Source: Rhodobacteraceae bacterium UBA3069
GTDB taxonomy: Bacteria > Pseudomonadota > Alphaproteobacteria > Rhodobacterales > Rhodobacteraceae
Length of the DNA: 49,911 bases
NCBI GenBank assembly: GCA_002366795.1
Contig: DFBX01000041.1
Location: 1-49,911 of the forward strand
Reading direction: 5' to 3'
Shown in pieces: positions 17,023 to 24,907 of the stretch; within the stretch, counting starts at the first letter, position 1, and each line of letters opens with the position of its first letter. The translations under genes were made by a program, and so were the position numbers. The notes beneath the pieces were generated by a model. It made no database searches, was not told the origin of the DNA, and saw only the letters and a program-made list of their open reading frames with translations.

Positions 17023-19050
17023 TTGGAAAACGCTATCGATCTCGCCGCCCTTCGTCAGGCCAACCCCGACCACTGGATGCGCGCCGCCGCCATCCGCGCG
17101 CTGACTCTGGACGCGATCCATGCCGCAAATTCCGGCCATTCCGGTATGCCCATGGGCATGGCCGACGTGGCGACGGTTCTGTTTGAAAAGCACCTGAAAT
17201 TCGATGCCTCGGCCCCGCAATGGCCCGACCGCGACCGGTTCATCCTGTCGGCGGGCCACGGCTCGATGCTGATTTATTCGCTGCTGTATCTGACCGGCTA
17301 TGAACAGGTGACGCTGGAAGAAATCCGCAATTTCCGCCAGTGGGGCGCAAAGACCGCGGGCCACCCGGAAAACTTCCTGCTTGATGGCGTGGAAACCACC
17401 ACCGGCCCGCTGGGTCAGGGTCTGGCCAATTCGGTCGGTTTCGCCATGGCCGAAGAGATGCAGCGCGCCCGTTTCGGCCGCAAGCTGGTCGATCACTACA
17501 CCTATTGCATCGCTGGCGACGGCTGCCTGATGGAAGGCGTCAGCCAAGAGGTGATCGGCATCGCGGGCCGCCAGCAGCTGCGCAACCTGATCGTGTTCTG
17601 GGACAACAACAACATCACCATCGACGGCCCGGTCGAATTGTCGGACCGCACCAACCAGATCCAGCGGTTCAAGGCCTCTGGCTGGCATGTGCAGGAAATC
17701 GACGGCCATAACCCGGCCGAAATCGACGCGGCGATCGAGGCGGCGAAGAAAACCAACCGCCCCTCGATGATTGCCTGCAAGACGCATATCGCACTGGGAT
17801 CTTCGGCGCAGGACACCTCCAAGGGGCATGGCGCGCTGACCGACCCCAAGCTGATCACCGACGCGAAAGCGGCTTACGGCTGGACAGCGAGACCATTCGA
17901 AGTGCCCGCAGAGATCAAGAGCCAGTGGGAAGAGATCGGCAAGCGCGGTGCCGCCGAGCGCACCGAGTGGGAGGCACGTCTTGCCGCCGCCGGTCGTCGC
18001 GGCGAGGAGCTGACCCGCGCCTATGCCTTTGAGCCGCCCAAGAAACTGACCCGCACGATCAACGCGCTGAAAAAGCAGATCAGCGACGAGGGGCCCAAGG
18101 TGGCGACCCGTAAATCCAGCGAAATGGTGCTGGAAGTGGTCAACCCGATCATGCCCGAAACCGTTGGCGGGTCGGCCGACCTGACCGGATCGAACAACAC
18201 CAAGACCGGCGATCTGGGCACCTTCGACGTGGACAACCGCAAGGGGCGCTACGTCTATTGGGGCATCCGCGAACATGGCATGTGTTCAGCGATGAACGGC
18301 ATGGCGCTGCATGGCGGCGTGCGCCCCTATGGCGGCACCTTCATGGCCTTCACCGATTATGCCCGCCCGCCCATGCGTCTGGCAGCATTGATGAAAATCC
18401 CCACCGTGTTCGTCATGACCCATGACAGCATCGGCCTGGGCGAGGATGGCCCGACCCACCAGCCAGTTGAACATCTGGCAATCAGCCGCGCGACCCCCAA
18501 CACCATGGTGTTCCGCCCCTGTGACACGGTGGAAACCGCCGAGGCATGGGAAATCGCGCTGACCTCGAAATCCACGCCCTCGGTTCTGTCGCTGACCCGC
18601 CAGGGCCTGCCGACGCTGCGCACCAAGCACACCAATCGCAACCAGGTTGCGCAGGGTGCCTATGTGCTGGCCGATGCCACCGCCAAGCGCCAGGTGATCC
18701 TGATCGCCACCGGATCGGAAGTGGAAATCGCCATGCAAGCGCGCGACGTGCTGGAGGCCGAAGGCATCGGCACCCGCGTCGTGTCCATGCCCTGCATGGA
18801 ATTGTTCGCCCAACAGGACGAGGCATATCGCAAGCGCGTGCTGCCCGCCGGGTCCGTCCGCATCGGGATCGAGGCCGCCGTGCGCATGGGCTGGGACCGC
18901 TGGCTTCTGGGTGAGCGTGGCCGCGAAGCCAAGGCCGGCTTCATTGGCATGGACCGGTTCGGCGCATCGGCCCCGGCCGAGGTGCTGTATGAAAAATTCG
19001 GCATCACCGCCGAGGCGACCGTGGCCGAAGCCAAGCGCCTTCTGGGCTAA
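17023..19050 (+). CDS. tkt: Transketolase
   Basis: A 675-aa thiamine-diphosphate enzyme of the non-oxidative pentose phosphate pathway. Landmarks: AANSGHSGMPMGMAD near the N-terminus, the TPP/Mg motif GDGCLMEGVSQE followed by NNITIDG, the pyrimidine-domain RYVYWGIREHGMCSAMNG, HDSIGLGEDGPTHQPVEH, and the C-terminal IATGSEVEIAMQA. The start is TTG at 17023 with AGAGGA nine bases upstream; the first downstream ATG (residue 19) would remove conserved sequence. The 211-base gap to zauP holds the divergent promoters. It ends at a perfect 11-bp terminator. Confidence 0.96.
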   Translation: MENAIDLAALRQANPDHWMRAAAIRALTLDAIHAANSGHSGMPMGMADVATVLFEKHLKFDASAPQWPDRDRFILSAGHGSMLIYSLLYLTGYEQVTLEEIRNFRQWGAKTAGHPENFLLDGVETTTGPLGQGLANSVGFAMAEEMQRARFGRKLVDHYTYCIAGDGCLMEGVSQEVIGIAGRQQLRNLIVFWDNNNITIDGPVELSDRTNQIQRFKASGWHVQEIDGHNPAEIDAAIEAAKKTNRPSMIACKTHIALGSSAQDTSKGHGALTDPKLITDAKAAYGWTARPFEVPAEIKSQWEEIGKRGAAERTEWEARLAAAGRRGEELTRAYAFEPPKKLTRTINALKKQISDEGPKVATRKSSEMVLEVVNPIMPETVGGSADLTGSNNTKTGDLGTFDVDNRKGRYVYWGIREHGMCSAMNGMALHGGVRPYGGTFMAFTDYARPPMRLAALMKIPTVFVMTHDSIGLGEDGPTHQPVEHLAISRATPNTMVFRPCDTVETAEAWEIALTSKSTPSVLSLTRQGLPTLRTKHTNRNQVAQGAYVLADATAKRQVILIATGSEVEIAMQARDVLEAEGIGTRVVSMPCMELFAQQDEAYRKRVLPAGSVRIGIEAAVRMGWDRWLLGERGREAKAGFIGMDRFGASAPAEVLYEKFGITAEATVAEAKRLLG

Positions 19051-19076
19051 ACCCGCCACAGCGCAAACAAAAAATA

Positions 19077-19112
19077 CCCGCCGCGCAACATCTGCGCGGC
19101 GGGTTTCTTTTT
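19077..19112 (+). terminator. Terminator after tkt
   Basis: CCCGCCGCGCA and TGCGCGGCGGG form an 11-bp perfect stem with loop ACATC, followed by TTTCTTTTT. Confidence 0.92.
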
Positions 19113-19139
19113 GACGGTTGCCGACTTGGCGGCGCGGGA

Positions 19140-20117
19140 TTAGTGACCCTGCCCCGCCTTTTTGCCCGTCACCGCGCCGACCAGCGGCCCGATGATGCGG
19201 GTGACAACGGGGATCAGGATCAGACCGTAGATCAGGCCAAAAATACCATCGGCCAGCGCCGTGACGCTCCATTCCACCGTGCCCTGAAACTGTTCCGACA
19301 CGCCATGCGCCGTGGCCACGGCCCACTGGTGGATCGTCTCGTATGGCAAGTGCAGGCCAAGGTCATGCGCGCCGTGGATCATGATCGACCCGCCGACCCA
19401 AAGCATGGCCGCCGTGCCGACCACCGACAGCAGCCACAGCAATTTCGGCATGAATGCAACCAGACCGCGCCCCAAGGCCTGCCCGAACCCGGTATGACCG
19501 TTTTTGGCCATGTACAGCCCCACATCGTCCATCTTCACGATCAGCGCGACCGATCCGTAGACCGCGACGGTCACGGCGATGCCGACCACGGCAAGGGTGG
19601 CGGCCTGCATCCAAAGGCTGGGCGCCTCGATCACAGACAGGGCGATGGTCATGATCTCGGCCGACAGGATGAAATCGGTCTTGATCGCACCCTTTACCTT
19701 GCTTTCCTCCAAGTGGCCGGGGTCCTTGACGGACATGTCTTCATGTACGACGTGGTCGGCATGGGGAAAGAGCACATGGAATATCTTTTCGGCCCCCTCG
19801 AAACACAGGTAACTGCCGCCCAGCATCAACAGCGGCGTGATCAGCCATGGCGCGAAATTGGCCAACAACATCGCAACGGGCAGCAGGATCACGATCTTGT
19901 TAAACAACGACCCGCGCGTAATGCGCCATATAATCGGCAATTCACGGGCGGGTGCAAAGCCCTGCACGTATTTCGGCGTCACCGCGGCATCGTCGATCAG
20001 CACACCAGCTGTCTTTGCCCCCGCCTTACCCGCCGCAGCGGCAATATCGTCCACGCTGGTGGCCGCCACTTTGGCAATGGCCGCCACATCATCCAGCAGT
20101 GCCAGCAAACCGCTCAT
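19140..20117 (-). CDS. DUF808 family inner membrane protein (YedI-like)
   Basis: A 325-aa protein. The N-terminal MSGLLALLDDVAAIAKVAATSVDDIAAAAG is the DUF808 signature, followed by five to seven hydrophobic segments (for example IVILLPVAMLLANFAPW and TLAVVGIAVTVAVYGSVALI) and conserved KTDFILSAEIMTIAL. Function is unknown across the family. I start at ATG 20115-20117 with GGGGCAGCC just upstream; the long open frame before it shows no coding character. It is divergent from gap across 241 bases. Confidence 0.88.
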   Translation of the reverse strand: MSGLLALLDDVAAIAKVAATSVDDIAAAAGKAGAKTAGVLIDDAAVTPKYVQGFAPARELPIIWRITRGSLFNKIVILLPVAMLLANFAPWLITPLLMLGGSYLCFEGAEKIFHVLFPHADHVVHEDMSVKDPGHLEESKVKGAIKTDFILSAEIMTIALSVIEAPSLWMQAATLAVVGIAVTVAVYGSVALIVKMDDVGLYMAKNGHTGFGQALGRGLVAFMPKLLWLLSVVGTAAMLWVGGSIMIHGAHDLGLHLPYETIHQWAVATAHGVSEQFQGTVEWSVTALADGIFGLIYGLILIPVVTRIIGPLVGAVTGKKAGQGH

Positions 20118-20237
20118 GGCTGCCCCTTTCCTGTTAATTTGCCCCAACCTAGCCGATGCGGCGCGGCGGGCAAGTCGCAGACGCATTTCTGCCGCGATGC
20201 GTGGCCCGCGGGCCATTGCCGCCCCTTGCCATACGGC

Positions 20238-20269
20238 GTTTGCGCTAACGGGAAGGTTTTGCGCTAACA
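20238..20269 (+). promoter_or_regulatory. Two tandem operator-like repeats upstream of gap
   Basis: TTTGCGCTAAC occurs at 20239-20249 and again at 20258-20268 in the same orientation, 19 bases apart. Each sits in an imperfect dyad (CGTTTGCGCTAACG for the first). The half-site GCGCTAAC matches the TGTTA-N-CG-N-TAACA type sites of the LacI-family carbon regulators CceR/PckR (from memory of Rhodobacter and Sinorhizobium work), and gap is a plausible target. The assignment is inference. Confidence 0.5.
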
Positions 20270-20358
20270 CGTTCTGGAATATCGGTTTTCTACACTTCCC
20301 GCGCGGGCAACCCACCGTTATACGGCCCTCAAAGCTCATTCCCTCAAGGAGTTGTTCC

Positions 20359-21363
20359 ATGACCATCACCATCGGCATCAACGGATTTGGCCGCATCGGC
20401 CGTTGCACCCTGTCCCACATCGCGGAAACCGCGCGCGAGGATATCAAGGTCGTGCGCATCAACGCCACCGGCCCGCTGGACACCGCCGCCCACCTGATCC
20501 GCTATGACAGCGTGCATGGCCGTTTCCCCGGCGAGGTCACCATCGGCGAAGGCACCATGGACATGGGCCGCGGCGCGTTCGACGTGCAATCGACCTATAA
20601 CATGGACGAACTGGACTGGTCCGGCGTCGATGTCGTTCTTGAATGCACCGGCAATTTCAACGACGGCGAAAAGGCCGCCAAGCATATCGAGCGCGGCGCC
20701 AAGGCCGTGCTGATCTCGGCCCCCGCGAAAAACGTGCAGAAAACCATCGTCATGGGCGTCAACGACGACCAGCTGGCGAAGGGCGACACCATGATCTCGA
20801 ACGGGTCTTGCACCACCAACTGCCTGGCCCCGCTGGCAAAAGTTCTGGACGAGGCGATCGGCATCGAATCCGGTATCATGACCACGATCCACAGCTACAC
20901 CGGCGACCAGCCCACGCTGGACCGCCGCCACAAGGACCTGTATCGCGCCCGCGCGGCCGCGATGAGCATGATCCCCACCTCGACCGGGGCGGCCAAGGCT
21001 TTGGGCGAGGTGCTGCCGCAACTCAAGGGCAAACTGGACGGATCGGCCATTCGCGTGCCCACGCCGAACGTGTCCGCCGTGGACCTGACATTCATCGCCA
21101 AGAAGGACGTGACCGAGGCCGACGTGAACGAGGCCGTGGCCGCCGCCGCCGCAGCAGGCGCGCTCAAGGGCATTCTGGGCTGTGACCCAGCCCCGAAAGT
21201 GTCGGTTGATTTCAACCATACCGAAGAATCCTCGATCTTCGCGCCCGACCAGACCAAGGTCACCGGTGGCCGCCTGGTGCGCGTTCTGGCGTGGTATGAC
21301 AACGAATGGGGATTTTCCTGCCGCATGGCCGATGTGGCCGTCGCCATGGGCAAGCTGCTTTAA
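20359..21363 (+). CDS. gap: Glyceraldehyde-3-phosphate dehydrogenase, type I
   Basis: A 334-aa phosphorylating GAPDH: Rossmann start MTITIGINGFGRIGR, catalytic SNGSCTTNC (Cys151), His178 in IHSYTGDQ, and C-terminal WYDNEWGFSCRM. After the second beta strand the sequence reads VVRINATG, so the Asp that normally selects NAD+ is Ala; NADP-using GapB-type enzymes show the same change, which suggests NADP(H) use and a gluconeogenic or dual role (inference). The ribosome site AAGGAG is well placed. Two operator-like repeats lie about 90 to 120 bases upstream. The gene is followed by a long hairpin and a 47-aa membrane protein. Confidence 0.95.
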   Translation: MTITIGINGFGRIGRCTLSHIAETAREDIKVVRINATGPLDTAAHLIRYDSVHGRFPGEVTIGEGTMDMGRGAFDVQSTYNMDELDWSGVDVVLECTGNFNDGEKAAKHIERGAKAVLISAPAKNVQKTIVMGVNDDQLAKGDTMISNGSCTTNCLAPLAKVLDEAIGIESGIMTTIHSYTGDQPTLDRRHKDLYRARAAAMSMIPTSTGAAKALGEVLPQLKGKLDGSAIRVPTPNVSAVDLTFIAKKDVTEADVNEAVAAAAAAGALKGILGCDPAPKVSVDFNHTEESSIFAPDQTKVTGGRLVRVLAWYDNEWGFSCRMADVAVAMGKLL

Positions 21364-21364
21364 T

Positions 21365-21381
21365 CGCGGGATTTTCCCGCG
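21365..21381 (+). other. Small hairpin directly after gap
   Basis: CGCGGGA and TCCCGCG form a 7-bp perfect stem with loop TTT starting one base after the gap stop codon. There is no T-tract, so it is more likely a 3'-end protecting or pausing structure than a terminator. Confidence 0.5.
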
Positions 21382-21402
21382 CGGGTCCATCCCGAAAAAC
21401 TT

Positions 21403-21454
21403 GATCCTCGCGCGGGGGTGGGCCATACCCTGCCTATCCCCCCGCGCGAGGATC
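21403..21454 (+). promoter_or_regulatory. 16-bp perfect hairpin burying the next ribosome site
   Basis: GATCCTCGCGCGGGGG (21403-21418) is the exact reverse complement of 21439-21454, with a 20-base loop. The right arm contains GAGGA (21448-21452), the only Shine-Dalgarno candidate for the ATG at 21460, and the left arm supplies the complementary TCCTC. No T-tract follows. Inference: it limits translation of the small membrane protein relative to gap, or stabilises the upstream message. Confidence 0.7.
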
Positions 21455-21459
21455 GCCCC

Positions 21460-21603
21460 ATGACCAATTCCATCGCCCTGTTCCTTGCCACCATCATCCT
21501 TAGCCTTCTGGCCGTGGACTGGCTGATGTTCGACTGGGCGAATCTGGTCTATCTGCTGAAAAAAGGCACAACGCTGATCGAATGGATGGCCTTCTGGCGG
21601 TAA
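21460..21603 (+). CDS. 47-aa small membrane protein downstream of gap
   Basis: A 47-aa protein with one clear membrane segment (about 5-24, SIALFLATIILSLLAVDWLM), then DWANLVYLLKK and a tryptophan-rich end LIEWMAFWR. I recall short proteins of this shape, ending in IEWLAFWR, beside gap in other Rhodobacterales, which would make it conserved; that should be checked. The function is unknown. The ATG is seven bases after GAGGA, which is inside a 16-bp stem. An ATG-less longer frame to 21418 runs through that stem and is not favoured. Confidence 0.65.
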   Translation: MTNSIALFLATIILSLLAVDWLMFDWANLVYLLKKGTTLIEWMAFWR

Positions 21604-21692
21604 CAGTCCGCCGTCCGCCGTTACGCACCGTCCTACTTGCCGCGCGCCCACTGCCCCGTGCAACCTGCCCCCGATGAACAGGGGGCTATATC

Positions 21693-22667
21693 ATGGGCTG
21701 GATCATTCTACTTGTCATTCTTGCGGCGATCGGCGCGTGGGCCATGCGCGAATACCGATTCACGCAATCCATGGCCACCAAGGCACGCGAAGCGGTGCCG
21801 CCCAAAGGGCAGTTCATCGACATCTCGACCGGGCGTTTGCATTACGTTGACACCGGCACCGGCCCCGCAGTGCTGCTGATCCATGGGCTGGGCGGCAACC
21901 TGCGCCATTTCGATATGGGCGTGATCGACGATCTGGCCGCTGATCACCGCGTCATTGCCATTGACCGGCCCGGCATGGGCTGGTCCGACCGCCCGGGTGA
22001 TGCCCCCGCCAACCTGCGCGCGCAGGCAGGTTTTATCCGCGAGGTGATCGAGGCGCTGTCACTGGACCGTCCGCTGCTGGTGGGCCATTCTCTGGGCGGT
22101 GGCATTTCGCTGGCCCTTGCGCTGGATCACCCCGAACTGACGCGCGGTCTGGCCCTGATCGCGCCACTGTGCCTGCCCACGGGCGAAACTGCGGAACCGT
22201 TCAAACCGCTTGCCATCCCCTCGCCGCTGATGCGCCGTTTCGTCAGCCTTTTCCTGGCGACCCGCGCCACGATCAAGAACCGCGATATCAACCTGGATTA
22301 CGTCTTTGGCCCCGAACCCGTGCCCGGCGGCTTTCCCTTGCAGGGCGGCGGTCTGATGGGGCTGCGTCCCGAAATCTTCCGCAATATGTCACGCGATTTC
22401 CTGCACGCGGCGGACGATCTGAAAGGGATGGCGGCCCGCTATGACACCCTGCCCCGCCCTGTCGGCATACTGCACGGGCGCAGCGACCGCATCCTGCCCG
22501 TAGAGGCGCAGGCCGCCGAAATGGGCCGCCGGTTTCCGGCGGTGCAGGTGGAATTGGTAGAGGGCGGGCATATGCTGCCCCTGACCCAGCCCGCGCTTTG
22601 CACGGAGTTCATCCGCCGGATCGATGCGGCAGCAGATAGCGGGACGAAAGCGGGAAAGCCAGACTAG
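21693..22667 (+). CDS. Alpha/beta hydrolase, membrane-anchored
   Basis: A 324-aa protein with an N-terminal membrane anchor (GWIILLVILAAIGAWAM) and an alpha/beta hydrolase fold: oxyanion segment LLIHGLGGNLRHF, nucleophile elbow GHSLGG (Ser133), a likely acid near HGRSDRILP, and catalytic His in VEGGHMLPLTQP. The substrate is not evident. The 3' end overlaps the convergent coaD gene by four bases. Confidence 0.85.
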   Translation: MGWIILLVILAAIGAWAMREYRFTQSMATKAREAVPPKGQFIDISTGRLHYVDTGTGPAVLLIHGLGGNLRHFDMGVIDDLAADHRVIAIDRPGMGWSDRPGDAPANLRAQAGFIREVIEALSLDRPLLVGHSLGGGISLALALDHPELTRGLALIAPLCLPTGETAEPFKPLAIPSPLMRRFVSLFLATRATIKNRDINLDYVFGPEPVPGGFPLQGGGLMGLRPEIFRNMSRDFLHAADDLKGMAARYDTLPRPVGILHGRSDRILPVEAQAAEMGRRFPAVQVELVEGGHMLPLTQPALCTEFIRRIDAAADSGTKAGKPD

Positions 22668-23164
22668 TCGATTTTTCCAAGTTTTTTCAACAACCTGACC
22701 TTGACAGCGGGCGGCACGAACTTGGTCACGTCCCCGTCCAGACGGGCAATTTCCTTGACCAGTTTCGACGCGATCGCCTGATGCTTGGCATCTGCCATCA
22801 GGAACACCGTTTCGACCGAATTGTCGAGCGAGCGGTTCATCCCGACCATCTGGAATTCGTATTCGAAATCGGCCACGGCGCGCAGGCCGCGCACGATCAC
22901 CGTCGCGCCAACGTCATGGGCGCAATTGATCAACAGGTTCTCGAACGGGTGCGCCACGAATTCGCAGCCTGTTTCGCGGGCCAGATGCGCGGTTTCTTCC
23001 TCGACCATGGCAACGCGTTCTTCCAGGTTGAACAGCGGTCCCTTGTCGCGGTTGATCGCCACGCCGATCACAAGGCGGTCCACCAGCGAGGCCGCGCGCC
23101 GCATGATGTCGATATGGCCCTTCGTAATGGGATCGAAGGTGCCGGGGTATAGGCCGATGCGCAT
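22664..23164 (-). CDS. coaD: Phosphopantetheine adenylyltransferase CoaD
   Basis: A 166-aa nucleotidyltransferase catalysing the fourth step of coenzyme A synthesis. Motifs: MRIGLYPGTFDPITKGHIDI with the nucleotide-binding T/HxGH site, VRGLRAVADFEYE, and ASKLVKEIARLDGDVTKFVP near the C-terminus. Length is normal. The ATG has GGAGCCTCCC upstream. A nested hairpin lies 25 bases upstream in the leader, and the 3' end overlaps the convergent hydrolase by four bases. Confidence 0.96.
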   Translation of the reverse strand: MRIGLYPGTFDPITKGHIDIMRRAASLVDRLVIGVAINRDKGPLFNLEERVAMVEEETAHLARETGCEFVAHPFENLLINCAHDVGATVIVRGLRAVADFEYEFQMVGMNRSLDNSVETVFLMADAKHQAIASKLVKEIARLDGDVTKFVPPAVKVRLLKKLGKID

Positions 23165-23188
23165 GGGAGGCTCCGCGTCTCGTGAGTT

Positions 23189-23222
23189 TCTGCGGATGCA
23201 CGCAATATTATTGCGCCGCAGA
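23189..23222 (-). other. Nested hairpin in the coaD leader
   Basis: Outer arms TCTGCGG/CCGCAGA enclose an inner perfect repeat CGCAAT/ATTGCG with loop ATT. It lies 25 bases before the coaD start. Its role (processing, operator or leader control) is not evident. Confidence 0.4.
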
Positions 23223-23339
23223 ATGCAAGGCCGAATGGGAAATTTCCGACCCGCGCCGCAAAGTTACGGCGCAGGCGGTTGCCAATGGGCCATACCGCGG
23301 GGCATGGCCCTGCTGACCCATAACAGCGTTCGGTAAGGC

Positions 23340-23774
23340 CTAGTGGCCCATCACCATGCCTTCCAGCGCGTCGCGCTCCATCGCCAGTTCCTGCAAGCGC
23401 GCCTTGACCACGTCGCCAATGGTGACAATGCCGACCAGTTTGCCCTCTTGGGTTACTGGCATGTGGCGGAAACGGCCATCGGTCATACGTTGCAACACAT
23501 CATCCGCCTTGTCGCGGGGCGAACAGCAGGACGGGTTGCGCGTCATCATTTCATCGACCTTGTCCACAAGGCAGCCCGCACCGCGCAGGGCAAGGCTGCG
23601 CACGATGTCGCGTTCAGACAGGATACCATCAACCGTTTCCCCATCGCGCGATACGATCACACCGCCGATCCGGGCCTCGGCCAGCATTTGCGCGACTTCG
23701 GATACGACCGTGCCGGGCCTGACCGTGATCACCTCACTGGAACCTTTTGAATTCAGGATCTGCTGCACCAGCAT
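23340..23774 (-). CDS. Tandem CBS-domain protein
   Basis: A 144-aa protein made of two CBS motifs (about 8-62, with GGVIVSRDGETVDGILSERD; and about 76-132, with RFRHMPVTQEGKLVGIVTIGD) that together form a Bateman module binding adenosine nucleotides. No catalytic domain is attached, so it may act as a free regulatory module. I start at ATG 23772-23774 with GGGAGGAA upstream; the longer frame has no ribosome site. It is transcribed toward coaD with a 175-base gap. Confidence 0.88.
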   Translation of the reverse strand: MLVQQILNSKGSSEVITVRPGTVVSEVAQMLAEARIGGVIVSRDGETVDGILSERDIVRSLALRGAGCLVDKVDEMMTRNPSCCSPRDKADDVLQRMTDGRFRHMPVTQEGKLVGIVTIGDVVKARLQELAMERDALEGMVMGH

Positions 23775-23897
23775 GGTCTGTTCCTCCCTTGACCGTGTGT
23801 GATGCAGTTCAGCGTTGCCTACCTGCGACATTCTGTCAAGCAATGCCGCAATATTCCGTCAATGCGCGGTTAATCCTGCCAATGCAGCAGGCACGGC

Positions 23898-24794
23898 CTA
23901 TGCCAGCCCCTCCAGCTTTTGCACCTCGGCGCGCAGCCCCTCGCTCAATGCTTCGGCAAAGCGGTTCATCCGTTCCAACCGCCGGTCATCGGCATGGCGG
24001 ATCAGGTAGAAACTGCGGGTCAGGCTTAATTCATGCGGTAACACCTTGATTATGCCCTTGGCGGATGGAATGGCGAAATCATGTACCATGCCCACGCCGC
24101 CGCCCTGCCGCACCCAGTTGAACTGAACCGACACCGAATTGGACGCAAGCGCGACCCGTTCGGCCCCGATCTCGGCCAGGTAATCCAGCTCCTTGTCGAA
24201 AATCATGTCAGGGATATAGCCGACAACGCGGTGATGGCGCAGGTCGTCCAGACTGGTCAGGGGGGGCGAGTTTTTCAGATACCAACGGGACGCGGCCAGA
24301 TGCAGTTTGTAATCGGTGATCTTCTGCACGGTCAGGCGGCCCGCCGTGGGCGGGCTGACGCCGATCACCAGATCCGCCTCGCGCCGCGACAGGTTGATGA
24401 CGCGCGGCAGGGCGACGATCTGAACATTCAGGTCGGGGTTGGCCCGCACGATCCGGTTGCAGACCTGCGGCAGCAGGTAATTGGCACAGCCGTCCGGCGC
24501 GCCGATACGGATGGTGCCCGACAGCTCGCCCGCCTGCCCCTGCATTTCCGCCATCGCCGCGCCCATGGATTGTTCGGCCCCTTCCGCATGGGTCATCAGG
24601 CGTTGCCCCGCATCGGTCAGCGCGTAACCTTGCGGCGATTTGGCAAACAACGGCGCGCCCAACACCTCCTCCAGCCGGGCAATGCGGCGGCCCACGGTGG
24701 CCGGATCGACCTTTAGAATACGGCCCGCGCCAGACAGGCTTTCCTCGCGCGCGACGGCCAGGAAAATCTTCATGTCATCCCATTGCATATCCAT
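23898..24794 (-). CDS. LysR-family regulator, probably of mmsA
   Basis: A 298-aa LysR protein: HTH in MKIFLAVAREESLSGAGRIL and DPATVGRRIARLEEVLG, then an effector domain from about GTIRIGAPDGCANYLLP. It is divergent from the methylmalonate-semialdehyde dehydrogenase gene with a 113-base intergenic region containing repeated TGCAA elements, so it is the likely regulator of valine/propionate catabolism here. The start is ATG with GGAGGGGGC upstream. Confidence 0.88.
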   Translation of the reverse strand: MDMQWDDMKIFLAVAREESLSGAGRILKVDPATVGRRIARLEEVLGAPLFAKSPQGYALTDAGQRLMTHAEGAEQSMGAAMAEMQGQAGELSGTIRIGAPDGCANYLLPQVCNRIVRANPDLNVQIVALPRVINLSRREADLVIGVSPPTAGRLTVQKITDYKLHLAASRWYLKNSPPLTSLDDLRHHRVVGYIPDMIFDKELDYLAEIGAERVALASNSVSVQFNWVRQGGGVGMVHDFAIPSAKGIIKVLPHELSLTRSFYLIRHADDRRLERMNRFAEALSEGLRAEVQKLEGLA

Positions 24795-24815
24795 TTCGCC
24801 CCCTCCGGCACCCCG

Positions 24816-24872
24816 ACATTAATGCAAAGCCCTTTTGGAAACTTGCCCCTTTGCACCGCATTCATGCAAGCC
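24816..24872. promoter_or_regulatory. Repeats between LysR gene and mmsA
   Basis: TGCAAAG (24823-24829) and CTTTGCA (24849-24855) form a 7-bp dyad with a 19-base spacer. CATTAATGCAAAGCC is nearly repeated 41 bases later as CATTCATGCAAGCC. Such spaced half-sites fit a LysR protein binding at two positions; this is a candidate only. Confidence 0.4.
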
Positions 24873-24907
24873 TATCCTAGCGTCAGCAAATTCCGAGGAG
24901 GAACACC

